Source: Rhizobium oryziradicis
Lineage (GTDB): Bacteria; Pseudomonadota; Alphaproteobacteria; Rhizobiales; Rhizobiaceae
Assembly (NCBI RefSeq): GCF_001939045.1
Contig: NZ_MKIM01000031.1
Span: 357,013-421,012 of the forward strand
Length of the DNA stretch: 64,000 bases
Direction of reading: 5' to 3'
Shown: one piece after another, positions 1 through 7,333 of the stretch
Layout: every line of letters starts with the position of its first letter
Position numbering within the stretch: position 1 is the first letter of the stretch
Made by a program: the position numbers and the translations under genes
The notes under the pieces: generated by a model
The model's database searches: none
Seen by the model: only the letters and a program-made list of their open reading frames with translations
Told to the model about the DNA's origin: nothing

Positions 1-78
1 TACAATAAAACGCGACATGCTTTAATACACTGACGCATTCACGTTGTTTATACAGAGATCCAAACCCGACTGAAGTCT

Positions 79-1248
79 CTATTTGATTTCGGAGGCTTCC
101 TGGCGCGCTTCCAGCAGCCATTCACGCCAGATTGCTACAAGAATAGCCATCAGAACCGGGCCAACAAACAGGCCAAGAAGCCCCATTGTTTTGACGCCGC
201 CGACCAGGCCAAAGAACGTTGGCAGGAAAGGAAGCTTGATCGGGCCACCGACGAGGCGTGGCCTGAGGGTTTTATCAACGATGAAAAGCTCCACGCAACC
301 CCAAACCATAAGACTGATACCGGCAACCACGGATCCGCGTGCGGCGAGATAGACAGACACCAGTGTAAAGGACAGCGGCGCGCCGCCCGGAATGAGGGCC
401 ATAAAGCCTGTTATGATGCCAAGCGTGACCGGTGAGGGGACACCTGCGATCCAATAGGCGATGCCCAGCACAATGCCTTCACCAATGGCAATAACGGTCA
501 TGCCTGTGACAGTTGAGCTGATGGTGAGTGGCACCAGGCGCGAAACGCGCTCCCAACGACCGGGCAGAATACGTTCACCAACGATATCCACTTGTCCCAC
601 GATCCGCTCGCCATCGCGATAGATAAAGAACAGCGAGATCAGCATGAAAAGCAGGGTCAGAACGCCATGGAAGGCCGATGCACCAATGACCAGAATGCCC
701 CGATAGATGGTGCCGATATTGGCCCCGCTGATCAGTTGCACCAATTCGCCAAGCGCACCCGGATGGCCGACATATTGATCCCAGTGGGCAGAAAGCCATG
801 CACCTGCAAAGGGGACTTGTCCAATCCACAGCGGCACGGGTGCGCCAAGTTCGTTGGCTTTCAGCGCCCAGGCTCCCCAGGTCTTGATTTCGGCCACGGC
901 ATAGATGCCTGCGAGTGACAGAGGAACAACGATGAATGAAACAACCAGAATAATAGCGATCGTGGCAGCAATGGTTCTGTTATTGCCGACAGCGCCCAGC
1001 AGGCGTCGATACAAAGGCCAACTGGCAAAGCCAATCACCATTGCGGCGAGCAGCGGGACCAGAAAACCATAGAAGAAATAGGCGCTGGCCAGCAAAACGG
1101 CCACCAGCAGCCAGCGTGCTGCAGAGGTTGGAGCAACCAGCGCATGACGGTCCGACGCCGTTCTGCGCACCATGGGAGAAGAGGCAGGTTTTGCGACAGC
1201 CTCGGTCTTTGCACTTCTCACAGTCACCTGCACACTCCGAATTCTCAA
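79..1248 (-). CDS. AI-2E family transporter (PerM/YdiK-type permease)
   Basis: Polytopic inner-membrane protein of the AI-2E transporter (PF01594) superfamily; substrates of this family are mostly unknown, and the name comes from one autoinducer exporter. The protein has paired N-terminal hydrophobic segments from about residue 44, a soluble central part, and C-terminal membrane helices with the Gly/Pro-rich pattern typical of the family (for example the ALIPGGAPLSF stretch). The size of 360-390 residues is normal. The given start is a TTG; an in-frame ATG at 1173 would shorten the soluble N-terminus by 25 residues without touching the first helix, so the start is uncertain. It stands alone, reading away from tRNA-Arg. 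Family sure, function unknown. Confidence 0.85.
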   Translation of the reverse strand: MRIRSVQVTVRSAKTEAVAKPASSPMVRRTASDRHALVAPTSAARWLLVAVLLASAYFFYGFLVPLLAAMVIGFASWPLYRRLLGAVGNNRTIAATIAIILVVSFIVVPLSLAGIYAVAEIKTWGAWALKANELGAPVPLWIGQVPFAGAWLSAHWDQYVGHPGALGELVQLISGANIGTIYRGILVIGASAFHGVLTLLFMLISLFFIYRDGERIVGQVDIVGERILPGRWERVSRLVPLTISSTVTGMTVIAIGEGIVLGIAYWIAGVPSPVTLGIITGFMALIPGGAPLSFTLVSVYLAARGSVVAGISLMVWGCVELFIVDKTLRPRLVGGPIKLPFLPTFFGLVGGVKTMGLLGLFVGPVLMAILVAIWREWLLEARQEASEIK

Positions 1249-1648
1249 TGCTGGCGATAAAGCCTATTGCCACGGCTCTGTAGCATTGCGCAGGCAACCG
1301 GAACCTGCGCCATGCTATAGGTTTTGTTTGCGCATCGGATACTTCCGAATGTGCGTTTTCACACCCCGGCCGATACACGAGTTTAGGGGGTGATCTCCCC
1401 CCTTTCAACGACTGTAGTTGCTAATTCCAAAAAGCGAGTGAAAATATGTCGACAAAAACCATAATTGCCAAAAATATTTGGCTCGCTTGATAGCCGTTCA
1501 TCTGTCCAGATTTTGAATTATAGCTTCTTTGTGTCGGCATGATGAGAAAACACCCTGTGTCGCACCTGTTTTTGCGATATACTGCGGGTCGATCATATTG
1601 CCAATTCTGGCCTGCTTTCGCGGGTCATGCCGATGTTTTGGAAGAAAA
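1249..1648. other. gene-free stretch between permease and tRNA-Arg
   Basis: About 400 bases without a convincing gene. Short open frames here have no ribosome-binding site and do not resemble a known family. The stretch should hold the promoter of the leftward permease gene and the 3' flank of tRNA-Arg. I see no integrase, attachment-site duplication or other mobile-element remnant beside the tRNA. Confidence 0.5.
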
Positions 1649-1725
1649 TGGTGATCCCGACGCGATTCGAACGCGTGACCCTCAGATTAGGAATCTGATG
1701 CTCTATCCTGCTGAGCTACGGAACC
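1649..1725 (-). tRNA. tRNA-Arg (anticodon CCT)
   Basis: On the minus strand the sequence folds as a full cloverleaf: a 7-bp acceptor stem (GGTTCCG with CGGGATC, two G-U pairs), a D arm starting GCTCAG, an anticodon stem CAGAT/ATCTG around the loop TCCTAA with anticodon CCT, and a T arm ACGCG-TTCGAAT-CGCGT. The discriminator base is A and the 3' CCA is encoded. It reads AGG codons. Its likely promoter overlaps the terminator hairpin of the gene upstream. Confidence 0.97.
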
Positions 1726-1735
1726 ACTGATCCGT

Positions 1736-1764
1736 TACATACAAAACCCTTGGGCGTTCGCCAA
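1736..1764 (-). promoter_or_regulatory. putative promoter of tRNA-Arg
   Basis: On the minus strand a -35-like TTGGCG (1764-1759) and a -10-like TATGTA (1741-1736) are separated by exactly 17 bases, which puts transcription start a few bases before the tRNA 5' end. The -35 box lies inside the hairpin that should terminate the preceding gene. Sequence-only prediction. Confidence 0.45.
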
Positions 1765-1773
1765 GGGTTTTGT
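1741..1773 (-). terminator. hairpin terminator after the M20 amidohydrolase gene
   Basis: Perfect 13-bp inverted repeat (ACAAAACCCTTGG and its complement) with a 7-base loop, 11 bases after the stop codon of the leftward hydrolase gene. The A/T-rich outer part of the stem gives TTTTGT on the 3' side, as in an intrinsic terminator. Confidence 0.75.
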
Positions 1774-1784
1774 TGGTGTCGTGA

Positions 1785-2948
1785 TCAATCGGCGAGGCGT
1801 TGCTCAGCCAGCTTCACCCAATAGGAAATGCCATAGGCAATGGCCTCGTCGTTAAAATCGTAGGCCGGGTTGTGCAGACCGGCCGTATTGCCGTTGCCAA
1901 TCATGATATAGGCACCGGGGCGGGCTTTGAGCATGAAGGCGAAGTCCTCGCCTGCCATGGATGGGTCCACATCGGTGTCGACATTGTTTTCGCCAACAAT
2001 AGCCATGGCTGCACGCGCTGCATTGTCGGTTTCTTGCGGATGATTGCTGGTGACCGGGCAGGGGCGCTCATAAACCACCTCGGCCTTTGCGCCATGGGCT
2101 GACGCAATTCCTGCGACGATTTCGCGGATGCGGCGCTCGGCCAAATCCTGGGTCTCATCGTCATGGGTGCGCACGGTGCCGGTCAACTCTGCCGTCTCGG
2201 GAATAATGTTATGGGTGGTGCCAGCCTGAAAGCGGGTGACGGAGACCACAACGGAGCGCACCGGATTGGCGGATCGCGCTGTGATCAGTTGCAAATTGCT
2301 GACAATCTGTGCCCCGATGGCAATCGGATCAATGGCGCGATGGGGTTCTGCGGCATGGCCGCCGCGACCGGTGATCGTGATGAAGAACTTGTCGGGGGCC
2401 GCCATGATGCCGCCCTTGCGAATGGCAAATGTGCCCACCGGCATGCCAGGCATGTTGTGCATGCCATAAACTTCCGTGATGTTGAAGCGATCCATCAAAC
2501 CATCTTCAACCATCGCCAGGGCACCGGCACCGCCTTCTTCAGCGGGCTGGAAGATCAGGGCAACGGTGCCATTGAAATTGCGGGTCTCAGCGAGATATTT
2601 TGACGCACCCAGCAACATGGCTGTGTGGCCATCATGGCCACAGGCGTGCATGCGGCCATCGGTTTTTGAAGCCCATTCCTTGCCGGTGATTTCTTGCAGT
2701 GGAAGTGCGTCCATGTCGGCGCGAAGCCCGATCACGTTGTTGCCGTTGCCGCGGCCTTTGATCAAACCGACAACGCCGGTGCGCCCGAGGCCTGTGACAA
2801 TCTCGTCCACGCCGAATTCCTTCAGCTTCTCTGCCACGAAGGCGGCCGTCTCGTGGACCTCATAGAGAATTTCCGGATTTTCATGCAGATGATGACGCCA
2901 TTCGGTGACATCGGCTTGCAGTTCGGCGGCGCGGTTCAAGATAGGCAT
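1785..2948 (-). CDS. M20 family amidohydrolase (hippurate hydrolase-like)
   Basis: Metal-dependent amidohydrolase of the M20D/HipO group, which releases amino acids from N-acyl conjugates such as hippurate or N-acetyl amino acids in the cytosol. Visible metal ligands include the HACGHDGH block at residues 101-108 and the catalytic/metal EE pair at residues 137-138 in QPAEEGG; the dimerisation domain sits in the middle, and the C-terminal block AGEDFAFML carries the last metal ligand region. The length of 387 residues is standard. The ATG at 2948 begins directly with the family's N-terminus. Transcribed alone, divergently from the D,D-carboxypeptidase. The exact substrate cannot be told from sequence. 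Confidence 0.92.
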   Translation of the reverse strand: MPILNRAAELQADVTEWRHHLHENPEILYEVHETAAFVAEKLKEFGVDEIVTGLGRTGVVGLIKGRGNGNNVIGLRADMDALPLQEITGKEWASKTDGRMHACGHDGHTAMLLGASKYLAETRNFNGTVALIFQPAEEGGAGALAMVEDGLMDRFNITEVYGMHNMPGMPVGTFAIRKGGIMAAPDKFFITITGRGGHAAEPHRAIDPIAIGAQIVSNLQLITARSANPVRSVVVSVTRFQAGTTHNIIPETAELTGTVRTHDDETQDLAERRIREIVAGIASAHGAKAEVVYERPCPVTSNHPQETDNAARAAMAIVGENNVDTDVDPSMAGEDFAFMLKARPGAYIMIGNGNTAGLHNPAYDFNDEAIAYGISYWVKLAEQRLAD

Positions 2949-3110
2949 TGAAGTTCCTGATCACATGCGTTTGAACCGGGTGCTTCCCGGCTCTTTTATC
3001 ACTCGGTTGCGATTGACGTGGCTTGTATGCTTTGCCATTGCTGCAACATATAGGACATAAAGTCGCTCGTTACGAGATGAATTCGATGCGGCCCGTTACA
3101 GATTTACGTT

Positions 3111-3125
3111 AAGGAGATGTCATTG
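3111..3125 (+). promoter_or_regulatory. ribosome-binding site that points to a TTG start
   Basis: The Shine-Dalgarno sequence AAGGAG (3111-3116) directly abuts an ATG at 3117, with no spacer at all. The in-frame TTG at 3123, two codons on, has an ideal 6-base spacer. Translation therefore probably starts at the TTG, making the carboxypeptidase two residues shorter. Confidence 0.6.
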
Positions 3126-4211
3126 TCCGGCCAGCCTAGCGCCTTCAGGCGCGTCTTGATCACGCTCACCACGCTTGTTGCCCTGCTGCCTGTGGCAGCA
3201 TTTGCCAATCCTGTTCTGGTGGTCGATGTAGGATCCATGACGGTGCTGGAGCATCGTGATAGTTTCAAAAAGTGGTATCCGGCATCGCTGACCAAGCTGA
3301 TGACGGCCTATACCACCTTTCGAGCCTTGAAGGCCGGTGAAGTGAAGCTGGACAGCGTTGTGACGCTCAGCGCGCTTGCGGCATCGCAATCACCCAGCAA
3401 GATGTATTTCAAGCCCGGCTCCAAGATGACGCTCGACAGTGCCTTGCGCATGATGCTGGTCAAGTCAGCCAATGATATTGCCATGGCCGTTGCTGAAAAT
3501 GTCGGCGGCAGCCAGGAGGCTTTCGTCAACCGTATGAATGCCGAGGCCGCCCGCCTGGGTTTGACATCAACCCATTTCGTCAATCCAAACGGTTTGCCAG
3601 CACCGGGGCAATATTCCAGCGCACGGGATCTTGCCATTCTTGCCGTGACCATTCGCCGCGAGTTTCCGGAATATTCCAATTATTTCAAGATTGAGGCGAT
3701 CAACACCGGCAAGAAGATTTACCCCAACGTCAATATGCTCATTGGCCGGTTTGATGGCGCAGATGGTATGAAGACAGGCTATATCTGCGCCTCGGGATTT
3801 AATCAGATCACCTCGGCCACCCGCAATGGCCGCACGCTGCTCTCTGTTGTTCTCGGTGCGGACAGCCTGGCCGAGCGCGCCGATATGTCGGCCGATTTGC
3901 TGCAAAAATATTTCAACATGCCGCGCGCCACTGGAGAGCCGCTTTCGGCGCTTCGGCCGGATAGTGTTGAAGGTCTTGATGTGGTGAATGATGTCTCCGT
4001 GCAGATGTGCTCAACAGAGGCGCGCAAACGTCGCTCGGAAACCCGTGATGAGGCCGGGCGAATGAAGCTGCAATCGCCTTATATTCATGAGATGGCCGCT
4101 CCGCCGGTTGCCGTATTCGCGGGCCTCATTCCCGGTACAGAACCACCGGAGCCAGCGCCTGGCGTGATCAGCGGCAATATTCCCATCCCGACACCACGGC
4201 CACAGCTTTAG
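3117..4211 (+). CDS. D-alanyl-D-alanine carboxypeptidase (DacA/PBP5-6 family)
   Basis: Serine peptidase S11 that trims the terminal D-Ala from peptidoglycan pentapeptides in the periplasm. A signal peptide ends near residue 30 (VAAFA). The three penicillin-binding motifs are present: SLTK at residues 57-60 with the nucleophile Ser57, SAN at 117-119, and KTG at 219-221. The C-terminal part is Pro-rich and shorter than the E. coli PBP5 membrane anchor, so the protein may be periplasmic rather than anchored. The start may be the TTG at 3123 (see the ribosome-binding site). The stop codon TAG is the first triplet of a dispersed repeat element that follows. Confidence 0.93.
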   Translation: MSLSGQPSAFRRVLITLTTLVALLPVAAFANPVLVVDVGSMTVLEHRDSFKKWYPASLTKLMTAYTTFRALKAGEVKLDSVVTLSALAASQSPSKMYFKPGSKMTLDSALRMMLVKSANDIAMAVAENVGGSQEAFVNRMNAEAARLGLTSTHFVNPNGLPAPGQYSSARDLAILAVTIRREFPEYSNYFKIEAINTGKKIYPNVNMLIGRFDGADGMKTGYICASGFNQITSATRNGRTLLSVVLGADSLAERADMSADLLQKYFNMPRATGEPLSALRPDSVEGLDVVNDVSVQMCSTEARKRRSETRDEAGRMKLQSPYIHEMAAPPVAVFAGLIPGTEPPEPAPGVISGNIPIPTPRPQL

Positions 4212-4258
4212 AGTTTGTCAGGGAAGCGTGGAACTTGGTTTTCTCTGAAAGACTCTCG
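4209..4258 (+). repeat. dispersed intergenic repeat, copy A
   Basis: Begins TAGAGTTTGTCAGGG, continues with a G-rich CGTGGAA part and ends in a GGTTTTC segment. The same unit recurs, in one or the other orientation, at 26308-26344, 9489-9542, 57441-57490 and degenerately at 34779-34820. The first three bases are the stop codon of the carboxypeptidase gene. It resembles the short mosaic intergenic repeats known from rhizobia. Confidence 0.75.
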
Positions 4259-4269
4259 TCTTGATTTAT

Positions 4270-4294
4270 CGCGACGTTATAGTATTACGTCGCG
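4270..4294 (+). promoter_or_regulatory. putative Zur operator (zinc-responsive)
   Basis: A 25-base dyad: left arm CGCGACGTTATA (4270-4281), central G, right arm TATTACGTCGCG (4283-4294), with 11 of 12 positions complementary. The core GTTATAGTATTAC closely resembles the proteobacterial Zur consensus GTTATAATATAAC. It lies about 100 bases before the CobW-family gene, and that family is known to be Zur-controlled in many bacteria. No experimental support here. Confidence 0.65.
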
Positions 4295-4397
4295 TCATGT
4301 GAAATCCTGCAGGGCAGATGTGTTCCCGCGTCTGGCGTATCCGAAAATTGGTTCTCCCGTTTCGGTCGATGCTCTGGAGCTTGAGAAGGTTTGCGAA

Positions 4398-5579
4398 ATG
4401 GCTGTTGTTGCGGATCGTATTCCCGTTTCGATTTTGACGGGCTTTCTGGGCGCTGGTAAGTCCACCTTGTTGAACCGTTTGTTGAAAGATCCGGCGATGC
4501 GCGATGCTGCCGTGATCATCAACGAGTTTGGCGAGGTCAGTATCGACCACCTGCTGGTGGAATCCTCGAGTGATTCGATTGTTCAGCTTTCAGATGGTTG
4601 CTTGTGTTGCACGGTGCGCGGCGAATTGATCGATACGCTGGCCGAGCTGATGGATGCTCTTCAGACGGGCCGGGTTAAATCCCTGTCGCGGGTGGTGATT
4701 GAAACCACCGGCCTTGCCGATCCTGCGCCGGTCTTGCAATCTGTGCTGGGCCACCCTGTGTTATCGCAGTCTTTCCAGCTCGAAGGCGTGGTCACAGTCG
4801 TGGATGCTGTCAACGGGCTGACTACGCTGGATACCTATCCCGAGGCCGTTCGGCAGGTGGCGGTGGCGGATCGGCTCATTTTGAGCAAGGCTACCCTTGC
4901 CGACAGCGCCACCTTGAACAAGATCAGGAAGCGGCTCTCGACGCTTAATCCCCGTGCCATCATTACCAACGGCGACAGCGATGAGGCTGGCAGCGTGGCG
5001 ATGTTGGAAAACGGGCTTTATGACCCCGCTAGCAAGACACCGGATGTCGCCCGTTGGCTGCACGATGAAGAACATGCGGACGCGCACCACCACGATCATG
5101 ATCATGATCATGAAGGCCATGACCACGATGAACATGACGATGACGATGACGATCACGGGCACGCGCACCACCATCATCACCACCATGATGTGAACCGCCA
5201 TGGCGATACCATTCGCTCGTTCTCGATCCTCCATGATGACCTGATTGATCCGCGCGCCTTTGATATGTTTATCGATTTGATGCGCTCGGCCCATGGTGAG
5301 AAAATGCTGCGCATGAAGGCCATTGTCGGCCTGAAGGATCAGCCGGAGCGGCCCGTGGTGATTCATGGGGTGCAGACGATTTTTCATCCGCCTCATCGCT
5401 TGCAGGCCTGGCCTGATCCCTCAGATCGTCGCAGCCGTTTGGTGATGATCACCGATGGGTTGGACGAGAGCTATGTGCGCGATTTGTTTGACGCTTTCAC
5501 CGGCAAGGTGGCGGTGGACCGTCCTGACCGACAGGCGCTGGAGGACAATCCGCTGGCGGTGCCCGGAATGAAGTTCTGA
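4398..5579 (+). CDS. CobW/COG0523 family GTPase, putative zinc metallochaperone
   Basis: G3E-family P-loop GTPase of the COG0523 group. Walker A is GFLGAGKST at residues 15-23, the metal-binding CLCC motif is at 68-71, and a CobW C-terminal domain follows. Residues about 221-267 form a linker extremely rich in His and Asp, probably a metal-binding or metal-storage segment. I chose the ATG at 4398, with GAGAAGG eight bases before it, because it starts right at the GTPase fold; the open frame runs further upstream but covers the probable Zur operator. Such proteins deliver zinc to target enzymes under zinc limitation (compare ZigA and ZNG1). The name CobW alone should not be read as a role in cobalamin synthesis, although cobS/cobT are 8 kb away. 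Confidence 0.9.
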   Translation: MAVVADRIPVSILTGFLGAGKSTLLNRLLKDPAMRDAAVIINEFGEVSIDHLLVESSSDSIVQLSDGCLCCTVRGELIDTLAELMDALQTGRVKSLSRVVIETTGLADPAPVLQSVLGHPVLSQSFQLEGVVTVVDAVNGLTTLDTYPEAVRQVAVADRLILSKATLADSATLNKIRKRLSTLNPRAIITNGDSDEAGSVAMLENGLYDPASKTPDVARWLHDEEHADAHHHDHDHDHEGHDHDEHDDDDDDHGHAHHHHHHHDVNRHGDTIRSFSILHDDLIDPRAFDMFIDLMRSAHGEKMLRMKAIVGLKDQPERPVVIHGVQTIFHPPHRLQAWPDPSDRRSRLVMITDGLDESYVRDLFDAFTGKVAVDRPDRQALEDNPLAVPGMKF

Positions 5580-5585
5580 TCTGCT

Positions 5586-5819
5586 CTATGCTTTGATGAT
5601 CTCAAAGCGATGGCCGTTTGGCGTTTTCTCGCTTGAGACCAGCGTGTGGCCATCTTCCTGGCATAGATGCGCAATGTCGATGACGGCCAAGGGATCGGTG
5701 GTTTCCACCACCAGCATGGCTCCGCTTTGCATGGATGCAAGGCGCTTGCGGGTCTTGAGCACTGGTAAGGGGCATTTCAGCCCCTTGAGGTCATAAGGCT
5801 GTTCTGAGGCAGCACTCAC
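5586..5819 (-). CDS. TusA-family sulfur carrier protein
   Basis: Small cytosolic sulfurtransferase of the TusA/SirA/YeeD family (77 residues, typical). The signature CPLP lies at residues 16-19, with Cys16 as the persulfide-carrying residue, inside the usual LKGLKCPLPVLKTRK context. Such proteins pass sulfur to tRNA thiolation, molybdenum-cofactor or other pathways; the true partner is not evident here. Its start codon overlaps the end of the downstream-reading lipoprotein gene by four bases (5816-5819), so the two are probably one transcript. Confidence 0.9.
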   Translation of the reverse strand: MSAASEQPYDLKGLKCPLPVLKTRKRLASMQSGAMLVVETTDPLAVIDIAHLCQEDGHTLVSSEKTPNGHRFEIIKA

Positions 5820-7117
5820 TTTGATGCCCAGAATTTCCAGAACGGCTTGGCTGCTGGCTCTGCTGGCGCATCCATCGTCACCATGCTTGGTTGAGGCAGA
5901 GGCGGCAGAATGGGGTTGGCCGTGGGCATAGGACCGATTGCGGGCAAGGGTACGGTCGCTGTGGAGGATGGGTCTATCGCATTGGCGCTTTGAATCGTCG
6001 GGCCGTTTTCTTGCGGCAGTCTTCCTGTTTTCGTAGACGTATCCAGAGACGCAAAAAGGGCTGGCGACTTCGCCTTGTTGGGATCAATAACCGGGTTGGC
6101 AGGGTCGCTCACTTGCGAAAGTTCCAGCAACTTACCCGCTTTCAAGGCCGATCCCGTTGGCGCAAACGCCAGATCATGGCCAACTTTCAGCTTGGCAACC
6201 AGCGCCTTGCGCTCGGCCTCAGTGGGGTCATACCAGACCTTGTCGGCATATTTTTTCAAAGCCTTGCTGTAATCACGATCATAAGCGGCATTATAGGAGG
6301 CGACGGCCGCAACCAGTTGCGGCGGCGTGCTCATAGCCGGGCAAGCGCCCCCGGGGTTGAGGCCTTTTCCGCCATCAACCTGCTTGTTAAACACGTATTT
6401 CTTGTCGCATACGCCAACCTGTGGCGGCTGTTTGGTAATCTCAAACTGATCATACCCGGCCTTCAGCATTTGCCAGAAGCCATAATGCGGGCTGAAACGG
6501 TGGCGCGCCATATTGTCTGCGGTCATGCGGAAGGGAAAGGCTTGCAATTGCACGGTTTGCTGGCCGCCGCGGAAGGCATCGCGGGCGAAGGCGTAGATTT
6601 CCAGAATCTGGGCATCCGTCATCGAATAGCAACCAGATGACGAGCAGGCTCCATGAATCATCAGATTGCTGCCGGTGCGGTTGTTGACCGCATCATAGCG
6701 ATTGGGAAAGCCGGTGTTGATGGCGAGGTAATATTTTGACGAAGGATTCAGATTGGCAGGGGTGAGGTTATAAAACCCTTCCGGCGCTTGCCGATCGCCT
6801 TCTTTTTCTTTGGGCCCAAGCCTGCCAGACCAGGCGCAAATCTCATAGCTGGCGATTTTTTCATAGCGGCCATCCGTCTTGGCCTTCCAGATTTCCAAAA
6901 CACCTTCTTCTTTGAAAATGCGAATGGCAATCGGCGAGTTGCGCTCCATGCCCTTGGCTTTCATCTCCGCCAGAATGGACGAGGGCAGCGGCTGCTCGAC
7001 CTTGTTGGAAATATTGCTCGGCAGCTTTTTATCGCCCACGCTGTCAAGCGTGTCGTTGCAGCCTGCCAGAAGGGCAGTTGTGGCAATCAGCAAGGTGGCG
7101 GTGTGCAGACGCATCAT
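5816..7117 (-). CDS. YafK/DpaA-like L,D-transpeptidase-fold lipoprotein
   Basis: Secreted YkuD-domain protein. Counting from the ATG at 7117, it opens with a lipoprotein signal whose lipobox LLAGC places the lipidated Cys at residue 20. The catalytic block is HGACSSSGCYSMTD, with His155 and Cys163. This matches the YafK/DpaA branch (E. coli GCY(A/S)MTD pattern) rather than the usual SHGCIR transpeptidase motif; E. coli DpaA removes covalently attached lipoprotein from peptidoglycan. The remaining roughly 250 residues include a Pro/Ala-rich C-terminus. A TTG three codons further upstream is a less likely start. About 433 residues, longer than E. coli YafK. The activity (linking or cleaving) is an inference. 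Confidence 0.83.
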   Translation of the reverse strand: MMRLHTATLLIATTALLAGCNDTLDSVGDKKLPSNISNKVEQPLPSSILAEMKAKGMERNSPIAIRIFKEEGVLEIWKAKTDGRYEKIASYEICAWSGRLGPKEKEGDRQAPEGFYNLTPANLNPSSKYYLAINTGFPNRYDAVNNRTGSNLMIHGACSSSGCYSMTDAQILEIYAFARDAFRGGQQTVQLQAFPFRMTADNMARHRFSPHYGFWQMLKAGYDQFEITKQPPQVGVCDKKYVFNKQVDGGKGLNPGGACPAMSTPPQLVAAVASYNAAYDRDYSKALKKYADKVWYDPTEAERKALVAKLKVGHDLAFAPTGSALKAGKLLELSQVSDPANPVIDPNKAKSPALFASLDTSTKTGRLPQENGPTIQSANAIDPSSTATVPLPAIGPMPTANPILPPLPQPSMVTMDAPAEPAAKPFWKFWASK

Positions 7118-7333
7118 TGAGCTCAATCAGGTCTCATTACGAAATTAGGCAAGCTACAGTCCTGACTCATGCAAGAGCCGCATTCTGCCCATAAATAGTG
7201 CTGGAACATAGTTTCCAAATGGTAAACATTTTCAAAACTGATACTCAAGCGCTGCAACTTACGCCATCGCGTGCAAATTTTGAACAGCCCCGGTCTGCAA
7301 TTTTTCAAAACGGGGCCGCTCATTGAGCATAAT

